Below, piece after piece: positions 52,179-62,253 of a DNA stretch of 64,000 bases. The stretch spans positions 60,459-124,458 of the forward strand of contig CAMUML010000003.1 of the NCBI GenBank assembly GCA_947089855.1, given 5' to 3'. Within the stretch, counting starts at the first letter, position 1; each line of letters opens with the position of its first letter. A model generated the notes under the pieces. The model saw nothing but the letters and a program-made list of their open reading frames with translations, was not told where the DNA came from and did not search any database. Origin of the DNA: an uncultured Eubacterium sp. Lineage in GTDB: Bacteria; Bacillota; Clostridia; Lachnospirales; Lachnospiraceae. Both the position numbers and the translations under genes were made by a program.

Positions 52179-52207
52179 ATGACATTTGCCCCATATTATG
52201 ATAATAT
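52179..52207 (+). promoter_or_regulatory. Putative promoter of uppP
   Basis: ATGACA (52179-52184) and TAATAT (52202-52207), 17 bp spacer. Transcripts starting here would carry the hairpin at 52228-52272 in their leader. Confidence 0.45.
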
Positions 52208-52227
52208 ACTTTCATATGATTATTTAT

Positions 52228-52272
52228 AGCAAAAAACGAAAACACAGGAAACCCCCGTTTTCGTTTTTTGCT
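52228..52272 (+). promoter_or_regulatory. Long hairpin in front of uppP
   Basis: AGCAAAAAACGAAAAC (52228-52243) pairs perfectly over 16 bp with the arm 52257-52272, which itself contains TTTTTT. It ends 8 nt before the uppP SD. It can end tepA transcripts or act as a leader hairpin of uppP. Confidence 0.65.
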
Positions 52273-52291
52273 GTGAGTTGGGAGGCATACT

Positions 52292-53167
52292 ATGTCATTA
52301 TTGCAAGCAATTTTAATGGGGCTTATTCAGGGCATTACGGAATTTTTGCCCGTCAGCAGCTCCGGGCATTTGTCTTTGTTCCAGATCGCATTTGGGCTGG
52401 AAGAATCCGGGCTGCTGTTTGACTGCCTGCTGCACCTTGGCACGCTGATCGCTGTATTTGCAGTGTATTACCGGGACATCTGGAAAATGGTCTGTGAAGG
52501 GTTTGCCATTATCGGGGATTTTTTTGTAAACGTTGGGACTGCATTCTCGCATATGGCAGGCAATAAGGAGAAAAGGTACCGCAGGATCATCAGCAACGGA
52601 TACCGCAAATTTGTAATGCTAGTAATCGTATCGACGATACCGACTGGTATTATCGGCGTTGCGGCATCCGATTTGATTGAGGCGGCATCTACCATCCTGC
52701 TAGTGCCTGGCATCTGCCTGATCATTACCTCCATCCTGCTTTTTATTGCAGACCGTTGTAAGGAGGGGCATAAAACCCCAAAGCATGTCAGCTATACGAA
52801 TGCTTTTATTATCGGCATCTGCCAGGGGTTTGCTACGCTGCCTGGCATTTCACGTTCTGGTACTACGATTACCGCATGCCTGTTAAGCGGGTTTGACCGG
52901 AAATTCGCAGTGAAGTATTCTTTTATTATGTCAATTCCTGCGATATTGGGTTCCCTTGTCTTACAGCTTTTTAAAATCCCTGACTTGAATATCGATGCTA
53001 CACAGTGGATGTATTATTTGATCGGTACATTGACCGCAGCTGTTATTGGGTACATATGCATTAAGGTTATGCTATTTGTCGTCAGGGAAAAGAAATATGT
53101 AATATTTTCCATTTATTGCCTGGTAGTAGGGGCAATTTCAATCGGCGCTTATTTTATTTTAGAGTAA
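52292..53167 (+). CDS. uppP: Undecaprenyl-diphosphatase
   Basis: Membrane phosphatase recycling the lipid carrier for peptidoglycan (291 aa, about eight helices; BacA family, linked to bacitracin resistance). Motifs: TEFLPVSSSGHLSL (near residue 20) and LPGISRSGTTITACL with catalytic Glu/Ser/Arg region. SD GGGAGG. Confidence 0.96.
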   Translation: MSLLQAILMGLIQGITEFLPVSSSGHLSLFQIAFGLEESGLLFDCLLHLGTLIAVFAVYYRDIWKMVCEGFAIIGDFFVNVGTAFSHMAGNKEKRYRRIISNGYRKFVMLVIVSTIPTGIIGVAASDLIEAASTILLVPGICLIITSILLFIADRCKEGHKTPKHVSYTNAFIIGICQGFATLPGISRSGTTITACLLSGFDRKFAVKYSFIMSIPAILGSLVLQLFKIPDLNIDATQWMYYLIGTLTAAVIGYICIKVMLFVVREKKYVIFSIYCLVVGAISIGAYFILE

Positions 53168-53203
53168 ACTAGGGGGTAAAGACATCCTGACAGGAGGAAT
53201 CAC

Positions 53204-56200
53204 ATGGCAAAGAAAAAAGGCGGTCCAACAGCTTCTTTTAAAAATGAAGTGATCTTATGGGGCGTACTTGCTATATCCATTGTATTGTTTATTAGTAATT
53301 TTGGTATTGCCGGGAAAGCCGGCAATGCGGTCAGCGGCATATTTTTCGGCCTGTTTGGTTTTACTGCCTACCTGTTCCCGCTCCTGTTGTTTGCGGGGAC
53401 AGCATTTATCATTTCCAATAAGAATAATACAGCTGCTATGGTAAAAGCCGCTGCATTTGCCGTATTTGTTATATTTTTATGCATGTTTATGGAATTGGTC
53501 AGCGGCAGTTCGGCATCGGATACCCCTCTGGCGGCCTGTTTTTGGTCTGTTGACCACAAGTTCGGTGGCGGGTTGGCCGGCGGGCTGCTTACCTGGCTGA
53601 TCCGTTCCACCCTGGGGACCATCAGCGCTTATGTGATCGACATTGCCGTAATGATCATCTGCCTAGTGCTGATCACCGAGCGGTCGTTTTTTAAGCCTCT
53701 GCGTGCAGGCAGCCGGAAAGTATATATGTCTGCAAAAAAAGAAACCATCCGCCAGCATCAGGAACACGTCGAGCGCAGGCAGCGGCGCATGGATAATAAA
53801 GTGGCCGGCGTATCAACCGATACCAGCATAAAAAACACTTCCAAGCCGAAATTGTCAGATGCAGTCAATGAAATCCAGCCAGATATGGTAGCCGTACCGG
53901 ATTTTCCAATACATATTATGGGGCAGCCATTAGCCGCAGATGCGCAGGCATCCATAAAGAGGGCTGCAGCCGGGATGGGGCTGCAGCCGGAAATACTGCC
54001 TTACCTGCCGGAAAACCACCCGATCAAACAGGGGACTGTAAGCCAAACGGACCTTCCGGAATATTTGGACAATATTATACCGATCACCAATAAAAAAATT
54101 GTCCTACAGCCAAATCCAGCCATTCAGGGGGCACAAGCGGTTCCGCAGGCCGATGCCGCACAGGGGGCACAAGCTGCTGCACAGCCCAATGCCACACAAA
54201 AGCCAGATCTGCCTGTACAAGAATTGGAAATGGAAGCCGCTGTGCAGCCAAATCCAGATACACGGGGGCTGCAGGAAACAGAAGCAGAACGGGTGGCTGC
54301 CCAAAGGAGTGCTGCACGGCCACAGGTATCCGCGGTCAACCGGGCGGAAGATATTTTGACGAAGACAAGTGGTTTATTTTCCGAACCGTTGCCAGGCATA
54401 GAGCCAGGTTTTGGGCCGGAGCCTGCTTTTACCCAAGTACAGGCTCCGGATGGGCTTAACCGTAAAGGTGCGGCCGACGGCCCGCCAGAAGCATTGGATA
54501 CGGCACAGATATTTGACCCGGAAAACATATTTTCGCAGGTGCTGGATGAGATGGCTGCTACCAAAGAAAGCCCGGACGATTCATCGCAGGTGCTGGAAGG
54601 GCTGCATGCCTCTCCTGCATTTTTGCAGGAATTGGCAAGGGCCGGTGCCACAACGGTTTCCAGGCAAACGACAACGGTTAAGCCTCAGACGGAAACGGCG
54701 GGGCAAACACAGCCAGACAGGGATCCAATGGAGCAAATGCCTCAAATGGAGCAGGGGATTTACAATGATGCTGCACCAGCTTACAGCCAAGGGGATCCTG
54801 GTATGGATACAGAACCGGATTCGGCAAATCAGTACCCTGACGGGGATTTAGCCGCAGCATTTGTGCAAGGCCAGCCAGATGGGGATACAAGGGCTGGACT
54901 TGCACTGGAACAGCCGGATGAGGACTTGGCGGATATAGACGCCGCACTGGTATTTGCAGAGGATTTCGAAGGTAAGGGCACTGCAGCGTCAACAGAGGAT
55001 ATTGCAAATGTGAGTACTGCATTTGCAAAGGATTTTGCAGATATGGACACTGCACCTGTACAGGATCCGGCAAATGTAGATACTGCGCCTGCATTAAAAA
55101 AAGGTTTAAACACAAAGCAATCCCAGGCTGAAATCGCATCCAGTGTCGCCAGTGTCGAAATGCAGCTTTTACAGGCGCCGCCGGTGAAGCAGGAATATAT
55201 CCTGCCGCCTCCCGGCCTGTTAAAAGGCGGGGATCTGAAGATAACCGGGGACTCAAAGCAGCATCTGCAGGAAACTGCTTTAAAGCTCCAGCAGACACTG
55301 AAAAATTTTGGCGTTAACGTAACGATATTGAATGTAAGCTGCGGGCCATCGGTTACGCGGTATGAGATCCAGCCGGAAATGGGCGTTAAAGTCAGCAAGA
55401 TCGTAAACCTGGCAGACGATATAAAATTAAACCTGGCAGCTGCGGACATCCGTATTGAAGCCCCGATCCCAGGGAAAGCCGCCATTGGGATAGAAGTCCC
55501 AAATAAAGAAACGGTGCCGGTGATGTTCCGCAACCTGATCGAATCGGAGGAGTTTTGCGGGGAAAAATCCCCGTGTGCATTTGCGGTAGGCAAGGATATT
55601 GCAGGGCAGGCAGTTGTAACGGATATTTGCAAAATGCCGCACCTTTTAATTGCGGGCGCCACCGGTTCCGGAAAATCGGTATGCATTAATACGATTATTA
55701 TGAGCATCCTTTATAAAGCAGACCCGGAAGACGTCAAGTTGATCATGATAGACCCGAAGGTGGTAGAACTAAGTGTTTATAACGGAATCCCGCACTTGCT
55801 GCTGCCGGTTGTCACCGATCCGAAAAAAGCGGCTGGCGCATTGCATTGGGCAGTTTCTGAAATGATGGACCGCTATCAGAAATTTACGGATTTTGGCGTG
55901 CGCAGCATAAAGGGGTATAATGCGAAAGTTAAAAAGCTGGAACCGGTTCAAGACGGGGCAAAGCCGCAGAAAATGCCATATATCGTTATTATTGTGGATG
56001 AGCTTGCCGACTTAATGATGGCGGCATCCAGTGACGTGGAAGATGCGATCTGCCGCCTTGCCCAGCTTGCAAGGGCGGCCGGGCTTCATTTAATTATTGC
56101 TACGCAAAGGCCGTCCGTCAATGTTATTACCGGCCTGATTAAAGCAAATATGCCTTCCAGGATTGCTTTTTCTGTGACGTCAGGCATTGATTCCCGTACG

Positions 56201-56668
56201 ATCCTTGATATGAACGGGGCAGAAAAACTGCTTGGTAAAGGCGATATGCTGTTTTACCCGCAAGGCTACCAGAAACCGGTACGTGTGCAGGGCGCCTTTG
56301 TATCGGATTCGGAAGTGTCCGATGTAGTAGAATTTCTGACCGAACAAAACGGACATTCGGAATATAGCCGTGCCATTGAAGAAGAAGTTGCAAATGCCGC
56401 CGCTTCCGGCGGAGGGGATGCAGGGGGCGCTTCTTCCGGCGACGAGCGGGATGTCTATTTTGCAGATGCGGCAAAGCTTTTCATGGATAAGGAGAAAGCC
56501 TCTGTCAGCATGTTGCAACGGTATTTTAAAATAGGATTTAACCGGGCGGCCCGTATTATGGACCAGCTGGAAGAAGCCGGTGTCGTAGGGCCGGAAGAAG
56601 GGACAAAGCCGCGCAAAATACTGATGGGCCCGGAAGAGTTTGCGCAGTTTGAAGAGGAAGTACTGTAG
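53204..56668 (+). CDS. ftsK: DNA translocase FtsK/SpoIIIE
   Basis: Septum-anchored motor that pumps chromosome DNA at division or into the forespore (1154 aa). Four to five N-terminal membrane helices (residues 15-165), a very long, acidic, Ala/Gln/Asp-rich linker (about 170-660) with degenerate repeats such as [17 protein letters not shown], then the RecA-like motor (Walker [10 protein letters not shown], Walker [13 protein letters not shown]) and the C-terminal gamma winged helix ([20 protein letters not shown]). The linker makes it longer than the roughly 790-residue Bacillus SpoIIIE. SD CAGGAGG. Confidence 0.96.
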   Translation: MAKKKGGPTASFKNEVILWGVLAISIVLFISNFGIAGKAGNAVSGIFFGLFGFTAYLFPLLLFAGTAFIISNKNNTAAMVKAAAFAVFVIFLCMFMELVSGSSASDTPLAACFWSVDHKFGGGLAGGLLTWLIRSTLGTISAYVIDIAVMIICLVLITERSFFKPLRAGSRKVYMSAKKETIRQHQEHVERRQRRMDNKVAGVSTDTSIKNTSKPKLSDAVNEIQPDMVAVPDFPIHIMGQPLAADAQASIKRAAAGMGLQPEILPYLPENHPIKQGTVSQTDLPEYLDNIIPITNKKIVLQPNPAIQGAQAVPQADAAQGAQAAAQPNATQKPDLPVQELEMEAAVQPNPDTRGLQETEAERVAAQRSAARPQVSAVNRAEDILTKTSGLFSEPLPGIEPGFGPEPAFTQVQAPDGLNRKGAADGPPEALDTAQIFDPENIFSQVLDEMAATKESPDDSSQVLEGLHASPAFLQELARAGATTVSRQTTTVKPQTETAGQTQPDRDPMEQMPQMEQGIYNDAAPAYSQGDPGMDTEPDSANQYPDGDLAAAFVQGQPDGDTRAGLALEQPDEDLADIDAALVFAEDFEGKGTAASTEDIANVSTAFAKDFADMDTAPVQDPANVDTAPALKKGLNTKQSQAEIASSVASVEMQLLQAPPVKQEYILPPPGLLKGGDLKITGDSKQHLQETALKLQQTLKNFGVNVTILNVSCGPSVTRYEIQPEMGVKVSKIVNLADDIKLNLAAADIRIEAPIPGKAAIGIEVPNKETVPVMFRNLIESEEFCGEKSPCAFAVGKDIAGQAVVTDICKMPHLLIAGATGSGKSVCINTIIMSILYKADPEDVKLIMIDPKVVELSVYNGIPHLLLPVVTDPKKAAGALHWAVSEMMDRYQKFTDFGVRSIKGYNAKVKKLEPVQDGAKPQKMPYIVIIVDELADLMMAASSDVEDAICRLAQLARAAGLHLIIATQRPSVNVITGLIKANMPSRIAFSVTSGIDSRTILDMNGAEKLLGKGDMLFYPQGYQKPVRVQGAFVSDSEVSDVVEFLTEQNGHSEYSRAIEEEVANAAASGGGDAGGASSGDERDVYFADAAKLFMDKEKASVSMLQRYFKIGFNRAARIMDQLEEAGVVGPEEGTKPRKILMGPEEFAQFEEEVL

Positions 56669-56704
56669 TTGTTATTGTAACCAATACGAAAAGGAGATGC
56701 AACA

Positions 56705-57562
56705 TTGGCAGAATTCATTGATGGAAAACGTATATCGCAGGAAATAAAAGATGAATTAAAGGAAAGGGTTGCACAGTTAGGTACACAGGGCATAACAGGA
56801 TGCCTTGCGGTCATCCAGGTCGGCAGTGACCCAGCGTCCAGCGTTTATGTCAGGAACAAAAAGCGTGCCTGTGCATATATTGGCATCCAGTCGCAGTCCT
56901 ATGAACTGGATGAACACACTTCAGAATCAGAATTACTGGAATTGATCGATAAGTTAAATAAAGATGAAAAAATCAACGGCATTTTGGTACAGCTCCCTTT
57001 GCCAAAAGGGATGGATGAAAATAAGGTTATACAGGCTATTTCGCCGAAAAAAGATGTGGACGGTTTCCATCCGCAAAATGTAGGCGCGCTTGTCAGCGGG
57101 CTGCCAGGTTTTGTATCGTGTACGCCGGCCGGGATTATCCAGTTGCTAAAACGTTCCAAGATAGAGGCTGCCGGGAAAAACTGCGTTGTTATCGGGCGGA
57201 GCAATATTGTGGGCAAACCAATGTCCTTGCTGATGCTGCGTGAAAATGCGACGGTTACCATTGCACATTCGAAAACGGCCAACCTGCGGGAAGTATGCAA
57301 ACGTGCAGATATTTTAATTGTCGCCATTGGCAAGCCACGGTTTATTGACGCTTCCTATGTGAAAGAAGGGGCAGTGGTAATTGATGTAGGGATCCACCGG
57401 AATGCGGAAAACAAATTATGCGGGGATGTGGATTTTGACCAGGTATGCCCGCATGTAAAAGCCATAACGCCAGTACCGGGCGGCGTTGGGCCAATGACAA
57501 TTGCAATGCTGATGCACAACTGCGTAGAAGCAATGGCTGCAAGGATACCATCTGCAAATTAA
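56705..57562 (+). CDS. folD: Methylenetetrahydrofolate dehydrogenase/cyclohydrolase
   Basis: Bifunctional enzyme of one-carbon metabolism (285 aa). Catalytic Tyr48/Lys52 in SVYVRNKKRAC; KDVDGFHPQNVGAL; NADP-binding GRSNIVGKPMSLLML; C-terminal PVPGGVGPMTIAMLMHN. It starts with TTG at 56705, AAGGAG at 8 nt. Confidence 0.97.
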   Translation: MAEFIDGKRISQEIKDELKERVAQLGTQGITGCLAVIQVGSDPASSVYVRNKKRACAYIGIQSQSYELDEHTSESELLELIDKLNKDEKINGILVQLPLPKGMDENKVIQAISPKKDVDGFHPQNVGALVSGLPGFVSCTPAGIIQLLKRSKIEAAGKNCVVIGRSNIVGKPMSLLMLRENATVTIAHSKTANLREVCKRADILIVAIGKPRFIDASYVKEGAVVIDVGIHRNAENKLCGDVDFDQVCPHVKAITPVPGGVGPMTIAMLMHNCVEAMAARIPSAN

Positions 57563-57574
57563 GGAGGAATTGTC

Positions 57575-58729
57575 ATGAAATCCACATCCAGTGATTTCAA
57601 TTATAATACTATGGAAAAAGAATTGTTGAATACAGTAATAGAAGAAGAGACATTAAACGGCATTTCACACCACGGCCGCCAGAGTATATTTTATGAAAAC
57701 CCAGGTACTGATGAGGAGGAAGACGACGACGAGGATGAGGAAGGGGAGGTACGTAAAAGGCCGGGCAGCCTAGCTGTTGCCTTGCTGCTTTGTGCTGCTA
57801 TTTTTGCCGGTGGGGTGTATTTTCTACAGACTTTTTCTGTGGACTATGTCTATGGAAAAACCGAAGCAGAATATCAAAACTGCCTGTCTAGTATTGTAAA
57901 GGAAGATTATACTGCAGCGATGCAGTCTGTAGAAGCGCTTTTAAAGGAAGATAAAGCAAACCTGGAGTATCTGGCGTTAAAAAATACGATCTGTGCGCGC
58001 AGCGGGGATACGAAAACCCAGCAGAAGGTACTAAAAAAGATTATTGACGCCGATGTAGATAATTACCAGGCATATGAACAGCTGCTGCAATTATATTTAA
58101 AACAGGAAAAAAATCAGGAAAAGATCAAAAAATTGGAAGCCGAAGCGCCAAATTCCGTGATTTCGTCCATGTTAAACGAATATATTGTCGGCCCTCCTTA
58201 CCTGGAACTGACGCCAGGCGTCTACGATACCGTACAAGAGCTTGTAATTTCCAGCGAAGGCGGCTATGATATTTATTATACGCTGGACGGCTCTTCGCCA
58301 ATCGAAAAAGGCATCAAATACTTGGGCCCTATCCTGCTCGAACAAGACCACTATTATACCGTGCGTGCAATCTGCTGCAACGGCAAAGAGGTATATGGGG
58401 AAGAGTCGACGGGGAATTACCAGATCGGGATCAATGTGGATATGTCCAAAGTACTTCCTCCGCAAGTGGAGGAGCCTTCGGTTTACCCGGAAGGCGGCGA
58501 GTACACAGCGCCACAGCGGATTACCATCGATGTGCCGATCGGATACCAGGCATATTACAGCTGGCTGCTTGGCACCATGCTGACACCGGACAACGGCACC
58601 CAGTATACGGGCGGTATCACAATGCCGGAAGGGGAGTCTATCCTGTCTGTTATCCTCGTGGATGAAAATGGAAACCAAAGTGCTGTAAAGCAGGTAAGTT
58701 ATACGTACCAGCCACAACAGGCACAGTAG
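57575..58729 (+). CDS. Membrane-anchored protein with chitobiase-like C-terminal domains
   Basis: A 384-residue protein of unknown function. The N terminus is cytoplasmic with an acidic run (DEEEDDDEDEEGE), one membrane helix follows (SLAVALLLCAAIFAGGVYFL, about residues 66-86), then a TPR-like helical region (about 95-200) and two Ig-like domains of the chitobiase C-terminal/Fn3-associated type (GGYDIYYTLDGSSP, YPEGGEYTAPQRITIDVP). It lies 12 nt after folD. A cell-surface binding role is inferred. Confidence 0.75.
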   Translation: MKSTSSDFNYNTMEKELLNTVIEEETLNGISHHGRQSIFYENPGTDEEEDDDEDEEGEVRKRPGSLAVALLLCAAIFAGGVYFLQTFSVDYVYGKTEAEYQNCLSSIVKEDYTAAMQSVEALLKEDKANLEYLALKNTICARSGDTKTQQKVLKKIIDADVDNYQAYEQLLQLYLKQEKNQEKIKKLEAEAPNSVISSMLNEYIVGPPYLELTPGVYDTVQELVISSEGGYDIYYTLDGSSPIEKGIKYLGPILLEQDHYYTVRAICCNGKEVYGEESTGNYQIGINVDMSKVLPPQVEEPSVYPEGGEYTAPQRITIDVPIGYQAYYSWLLGTMLTPDNGTQYTGGITMPEGESILSVILVDENGNQSAVKQVSYTYQPQQAQ

Positions 58730-58735
58730 CGCGGG

Positions 58736-58758
58736 GCACTTGCCTGGGGGCAGGTGCA
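58736..58758 (+). other. Short hairpin before trpB
   Basis: GCACTTGCC / GGCAGGTGC with one G-U pair and a short loop; no T-tract. It may mark the end of the upstream message or stabilise it. Confidence 0.35.
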
Positions 58759-58814
58759 GTAGCTTGCGGTAACGAAGAATCATTAAGCATATAAAAATTA
58801 AGGAGAATAAGAAG

Positions 58815-60200
58815 ATGAGCAAACAGGAAATCCCATACAAAATCTATCTGGAAGAGCATGAGATGCCAACGCAATGGTATAACGTCCGTGCCGATATGAA
58901 AAAAAAGCCGGCGCCGCTGCTGAATCCGGGGACTTTAAAGCCGATGACATTTGAAGATCTGCGCCCGGTTTTTTGCGATGAACTAGTAAAGCAGGAACTA
59001 GATGATACGACACCGTATATTGACATTCCGCAGGAAATCCGCGATTTTTATAAAATGTACCGTCCATCCCCGCTGGTACGGGCCTACTGCCTGGAAAAGA
59101 AGCTGGATACCCCGGCCAAGATATATTATAAGTTTGAAGGCAATAATACAAGCGGGAGCCATAAACTGAATTCTGCAATTGCACAGGCTTATTATGCAAA
59201 AGAGCAAGGGTTAAAAGGCGTAACGACAGAAACAGGCGCCGGGCAGTGGGGTACCGCCCTTTCGATGGCATGTTCGTATTTGGGGCTGGACTGCAACGTA
59301 TATATGGTGAAAGTTTCTTATGAGCAAAAGCCGTTCCGCAGGGAAGTGATGCGTACTTACGGCGCATCGGTAACGCCTTCCCCATCGGAAACCACGCAGG
59401 TTGGAAAGAAGATCTTGGCGGAACACCCAGGTACGACAGGAAGCCTTGGCTGTGCGATTTCAGAAGCCGTAGAAGCAGCCACCCATAAGGAAGGCTACCG
59501 GTATGTACTTGGCAGCGTTTTAAGCCAGGTACTGCTGCACCAGTCCATTATCGGCCTGGAATCCAAGGCTGCAATGGATAAATACGGCATCCATCCAGAC
59601 CTGATTATCGGCTGTGCTGGCGGCGGCTCCAACCTGGGCGGCTTAATCTCGCCATTTATGGGCGAACAGCTGCGCGGGGAAGCCAATTACCAGTTTATTG
59701 CAGTAGAACCGGCTTCCTGCCCGAGCCTTACCCGCGGCAAGTATGCCTATGATTTCTGCGATACCGGGATGGTCTGCCCGTTGGCGAAAATGTACACGCT
59801 TGGCAGCGGCTTTATCCCATCCGCAAACCATGCGGGCGGCCTGCGCTACCACGGCATGAGTTCCGTGCTTTCCGAATTGTATGACCAGGGGCTGATGCAG
59901 GCGGTCAGCGTAGAGCAGACACAGGTATTTCAGGCTGCAGAGCAGTTTGCCCGGGTCGAAGGCATCCTGCCTGCGCCGGAAAGCAGCCATGCGATCCGTG
60001 TAGCGATTGACGAAGCTTTAAAGTGCCGGGAGACTGGGGAAGAAAAGACTATTTTGTTCGGGTTGACTGGAACTGGGTATTTTGATATGGTTGCATATGA
60101 AAAATTCCACAATGGGGATATGGTGGACTATATTCCTACGGATGAAGACTTAAAAGCTGGGTTTGACGGGATTCCGAGGTTTCCTGGAAATATGGAGTAG
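58815..60200 (+). CDS. trpB: Tryptophan synthase beta-like PLP enzyme (TrpB2 type)
   Basis: Condenses indole and serine to tryptophan, or acts as a stand-alone indole-salvaging form (461 aa). PLP lysine Lys117 in NNTSGSHKLNSA; GAGQWGTALSMAC; glycine-rich phosphate loop GCAGGGSNLGG. The long N terminus and the DDTTPYIDIPQEIRDFYK segment mark the TrpB2 (TrpEb_2) subgroup. No trpA or other trp genes adjoin it, consistent with the stand-alone type. SD AAGGAG. Confidence 0.93.
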   Translation: MSKQEIPYKIYLEEHEMPTQWYNVRADMKKKPAPLLNPGTLKPMTFEDLRPVFCDELVKQELDDTTPYIDIPQEIRDFYKMYRPSPLVRAYCLEKKLDTPAKIYYKFEGNNTSGSHKLNSAIAQAYYAKEQGLKGVTTETGAGQWGTALSMACSYLGLDCNVYMVKVSYEQKPFRREVMRTYGASVTPSPSETTQVGKKILAEHPGTTGSLGCAISEAVEAATHKEGYRYVLGSVLSQVLLHQSIIGLESKAAMDKYGIHPDLIIGCAGGGSNLGGLISPFMGEQLRGEANYQFIAVEPASCPSLTRGKYAYDFCDTGMVCPLAKMYTLGSGFIPSANHAGGLRYHGMSSVLSELYDQGLMQAVSVEQTQVFQAAEQFARVEGILPAPESSHAIRVAIDEALKCRETGEEKTILFGLTGTGYFDMVAYEKFHNGDMVDYIPTDEDLKAGFDGIPRFPGNME

Positions 60201-60255
60201 GCTGGTTTTTGGCTTCCTGCTTCTGCTGTAGAGGGTGGTGGGTAGGCAGGACGCT

Positions 60256-60488
60256 GGATGGAGGGGCGGTGGGCAGGCTTCCTGCTCCTGCTACAGAATG
60301 TTAAGTAGCCCTAAGTATTCTGCATATATGTAGTGGCACCGGACGGGCGCGGCACCTTGTCCGCCCTGGCTAACGCCAGCAGCTACAGGTGCCGCTTCGG
60401 CTTCGCCGCCTGGTTTCCTAGCAGAATACTAAGGGCTACTAAACATTCTTCCAACGTCGCTGGAAGCCTGCCCACCGCCCCTCCATCC
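60256..60488 (+). repeat. Large palindromic element, copy B
   Basis: Arms 60256-60282 and 60462-60488 are perfectly complementary over 27 bp; inner repeats AGTATTCTGC / GCAGAATACT also pair. The core contains GTGCCGCTTCGGCTTCGCCG-type hairpins. It is homologous to 28365-28603 read in reverse, with the same one-sided tail, and starts 56 bp after the trpB stop. Differences between the copies in the arms are matched on both sides of each palindrome. Confidence 0.88.
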
Positions 60489-60502
60489 GGCTGGTTATCG
60501 CA

Positions 60503-60956
60503 GGCTTTACGTTAAAGTACAACCAGCCTGCGCTGTAGCTCCATTCGGTTAATTTCTAAAGGCTTAAAGTAAAAGCACAAACCAGCCCGCCGAAGCTTCA
60601 TCGGGTTAATTTCAAAAGGCTTAAAGTAAAAGCGCAAACCAGTCTGCTGTAGCGTCACTCGGTGGTTTCAAAAGGCTTAAAGTAAAAGCACAAACCAGCC
60701 CGCCGAAGCTTCATCGGGTTAATTTCAAAAGGCTTAAAGTAAAAGCATAAACCAGCCTGCCGAGGCTTCATCGGGTTAATTTCAAGAGGCTTAAAGTAAA
60801 AGCATAAACCAGCCCACCGAAGCTCCATTCGTTAATTTCTATAGGTTTTAAGTATAAGCACAAACCAGCCCACCGAAGCTTCATTCGTTAATTTCTATAG
60901 GTTTTAAGTAAAAGCCCAAACTAGCCCGCCGAAGCTCCGTCGGGTTGATTTCTACA
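60503..60956 (+). repeat. Tandem array, eight units of about 57 bp
   Basis: Units start at 60503, 60561, 60618, 60674, 60731, 60788, 60844 and 60900 (spacing 56-58). Each has GGCTTAAAGTAAAAGC, AAACCAGCCCGCCGAAGC and a palindromic core around GAAGCTTC. The last three diverge most (GGTTTTAAGT). Spacings that are not all multiples of three exclude a coding repeat; there are no unique spacers, so it is not CRISPR. The first unit coincides with the tail of the adjoining palindromic element. Confidence 0.9.
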
Positions 60957-61303
60957 GTTTTTATGTAAAGTAAAAATCCGTAGCAAACAACTTGGCAAAG
61001 TGGGCTGTCAATTACCTAAGATCCCTTAATGGCTTGGTTTAATGGTGTAAGTATTTGTTGTAACGTTTCATGTTTGTAAACGGTGAAACATGAGTACCGT
61101 GCATGATAAAAGATATTCCGATATAATGGTCTTGAGAATGAGTTATTATTTTCAAGACCATTTGCAGTTGCAATGATAGTTGCGTAAACAAATGCTAGTT
61201 TTTGCAGCTGGTGTATATGACGAAGAAAATTAACGCCAGTTTTCACAGTTCATACGCATGGCTTTGAAAACTTTTACCAGTTTTGAAAGCGAGGTGCATA
61301 CTG
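60957..61303. other. Gene-free stretch before the IS66 remnant
   Basis: No gene is supported. Two inverted repeats are visible: CATGTTT ... AAACATG near 61068-61092, and AATGGTCTTGA ... TCAAGACCATT near 61127-61164. The left end of the IS66 element should lie in here but its terminal repeat could not be identified. Confidence 0.5.
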
Positions 61304-61659
61304 GTGTCAGATTTGAAGCATGAAGTAACTGCACAACGATGGGCTGCCCTGATCAAAGAACGCATGGACAGCGACATGACCATTAAGGAATAGTGTCAGG
61401 AAAGAAATATCAAAGAGTCTCAGTATTACTACTTGCTGAGAACTCTCCGCCGGGATGAAGCTGACGCGGCGGAACAGGACTCAGAAGCTGTGCCTTTCGT
61501 GGGGCTTCTGGTTATCTGCCGGGAACAGGAATTCCAGCCGGGCAGGTCTCCAGGCTTTATCCGCAAAGGGATGTCTGCATAGGAATAACGGAATCCGCTT
61601 CTGCAGGCTTTATCGCAAAAATCATGGAGGCTGCAGCCAGCCCGTGCCTGGTGAAGTGA
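61304..61659 (+). pseudogene. IS66 family tnpA (decayed)
   Basis: GTG 61304 begins MSDLKHEVTAQRWAALIKER, typical of the small IS66 accessory protein. TAG at 61391 replaces the Trp expected before CQERNIKESQYYY, and a later frameshift is needed to reach the usual ending (GFIAKIMEAAA). It overlaps tnpB by 4 nt (GTGA). Confidence 0.75.
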
Positions 61660-61996
61660 ATTTATACAGCTACATTTACCTGGCATACGGCTATACGGAT
61701 CTCCGCTTTGGGATAGACGGCCTGGCGCAGGCCATACAGGATCACTTTGAGCTTGATCCATTCCAGAAAGGAACCCTTTTACTGTTCTGCGGAAGGCGCA
61801 CTGACCGGATCAAGGGGCTTTTGTGGGAAGGCGACGGATTCCTCCTTGTTTAGACTGGAAGCGAGACGGTTCAAGTGGCCCCGGACAGCGTCCAAGGCCC
61901 GTGGGATTACGCCGGAGCAGTTCACATGGCTGACAGGGGCTTGCTGTAGAGCAGAAGAGCAGGATACAGGAAGTTTCGCCTAAAAGGAGATGCTGA
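61656..61996 (+). pseudogene. IS66 family tnpB (decayed)
   Basis: The IS66 Orf2 signature is clear: YGYTDLRFGIDGLAQ, DPFQKGTLLLFCGRRTDRIK and LLWEGDGFLL. A stop at about 61851 and two frameshifts split the rest (RRFKWPRTASKARGITPEQF, then GLAVEQKSRIQEVSPKR in another frame). Not functional. Confidence 0.85.
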
Positions 61997-62253
61997 CTGC
62001 TTTTTGTGCAAAACGCAGAAATTTTCAGCCTTTATCTACGGCCTGTGCCATTATCCGGCTGGAAAAAAATATTGCGTACAAATGTGTGCCGGCGGTTTTT
62101 GCGCTTAGTTTTCCTGTTTTCCCTCAAAAACTGGCCTATATAATTCCATTCCTTTATATATCGGCATTTCCAGCGATACATGCCATTGCCATTTTGACGA
62201 GAGTGCCGGTAAAAAATGCAGCACGGGCCGCTTCTTTTTGCTATAACTATGGT

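Noticed and set aside
60503-60956. CRISPR array
   Set aside because: The unit repeats end to end with no unique spacers and no cas genes nearby.
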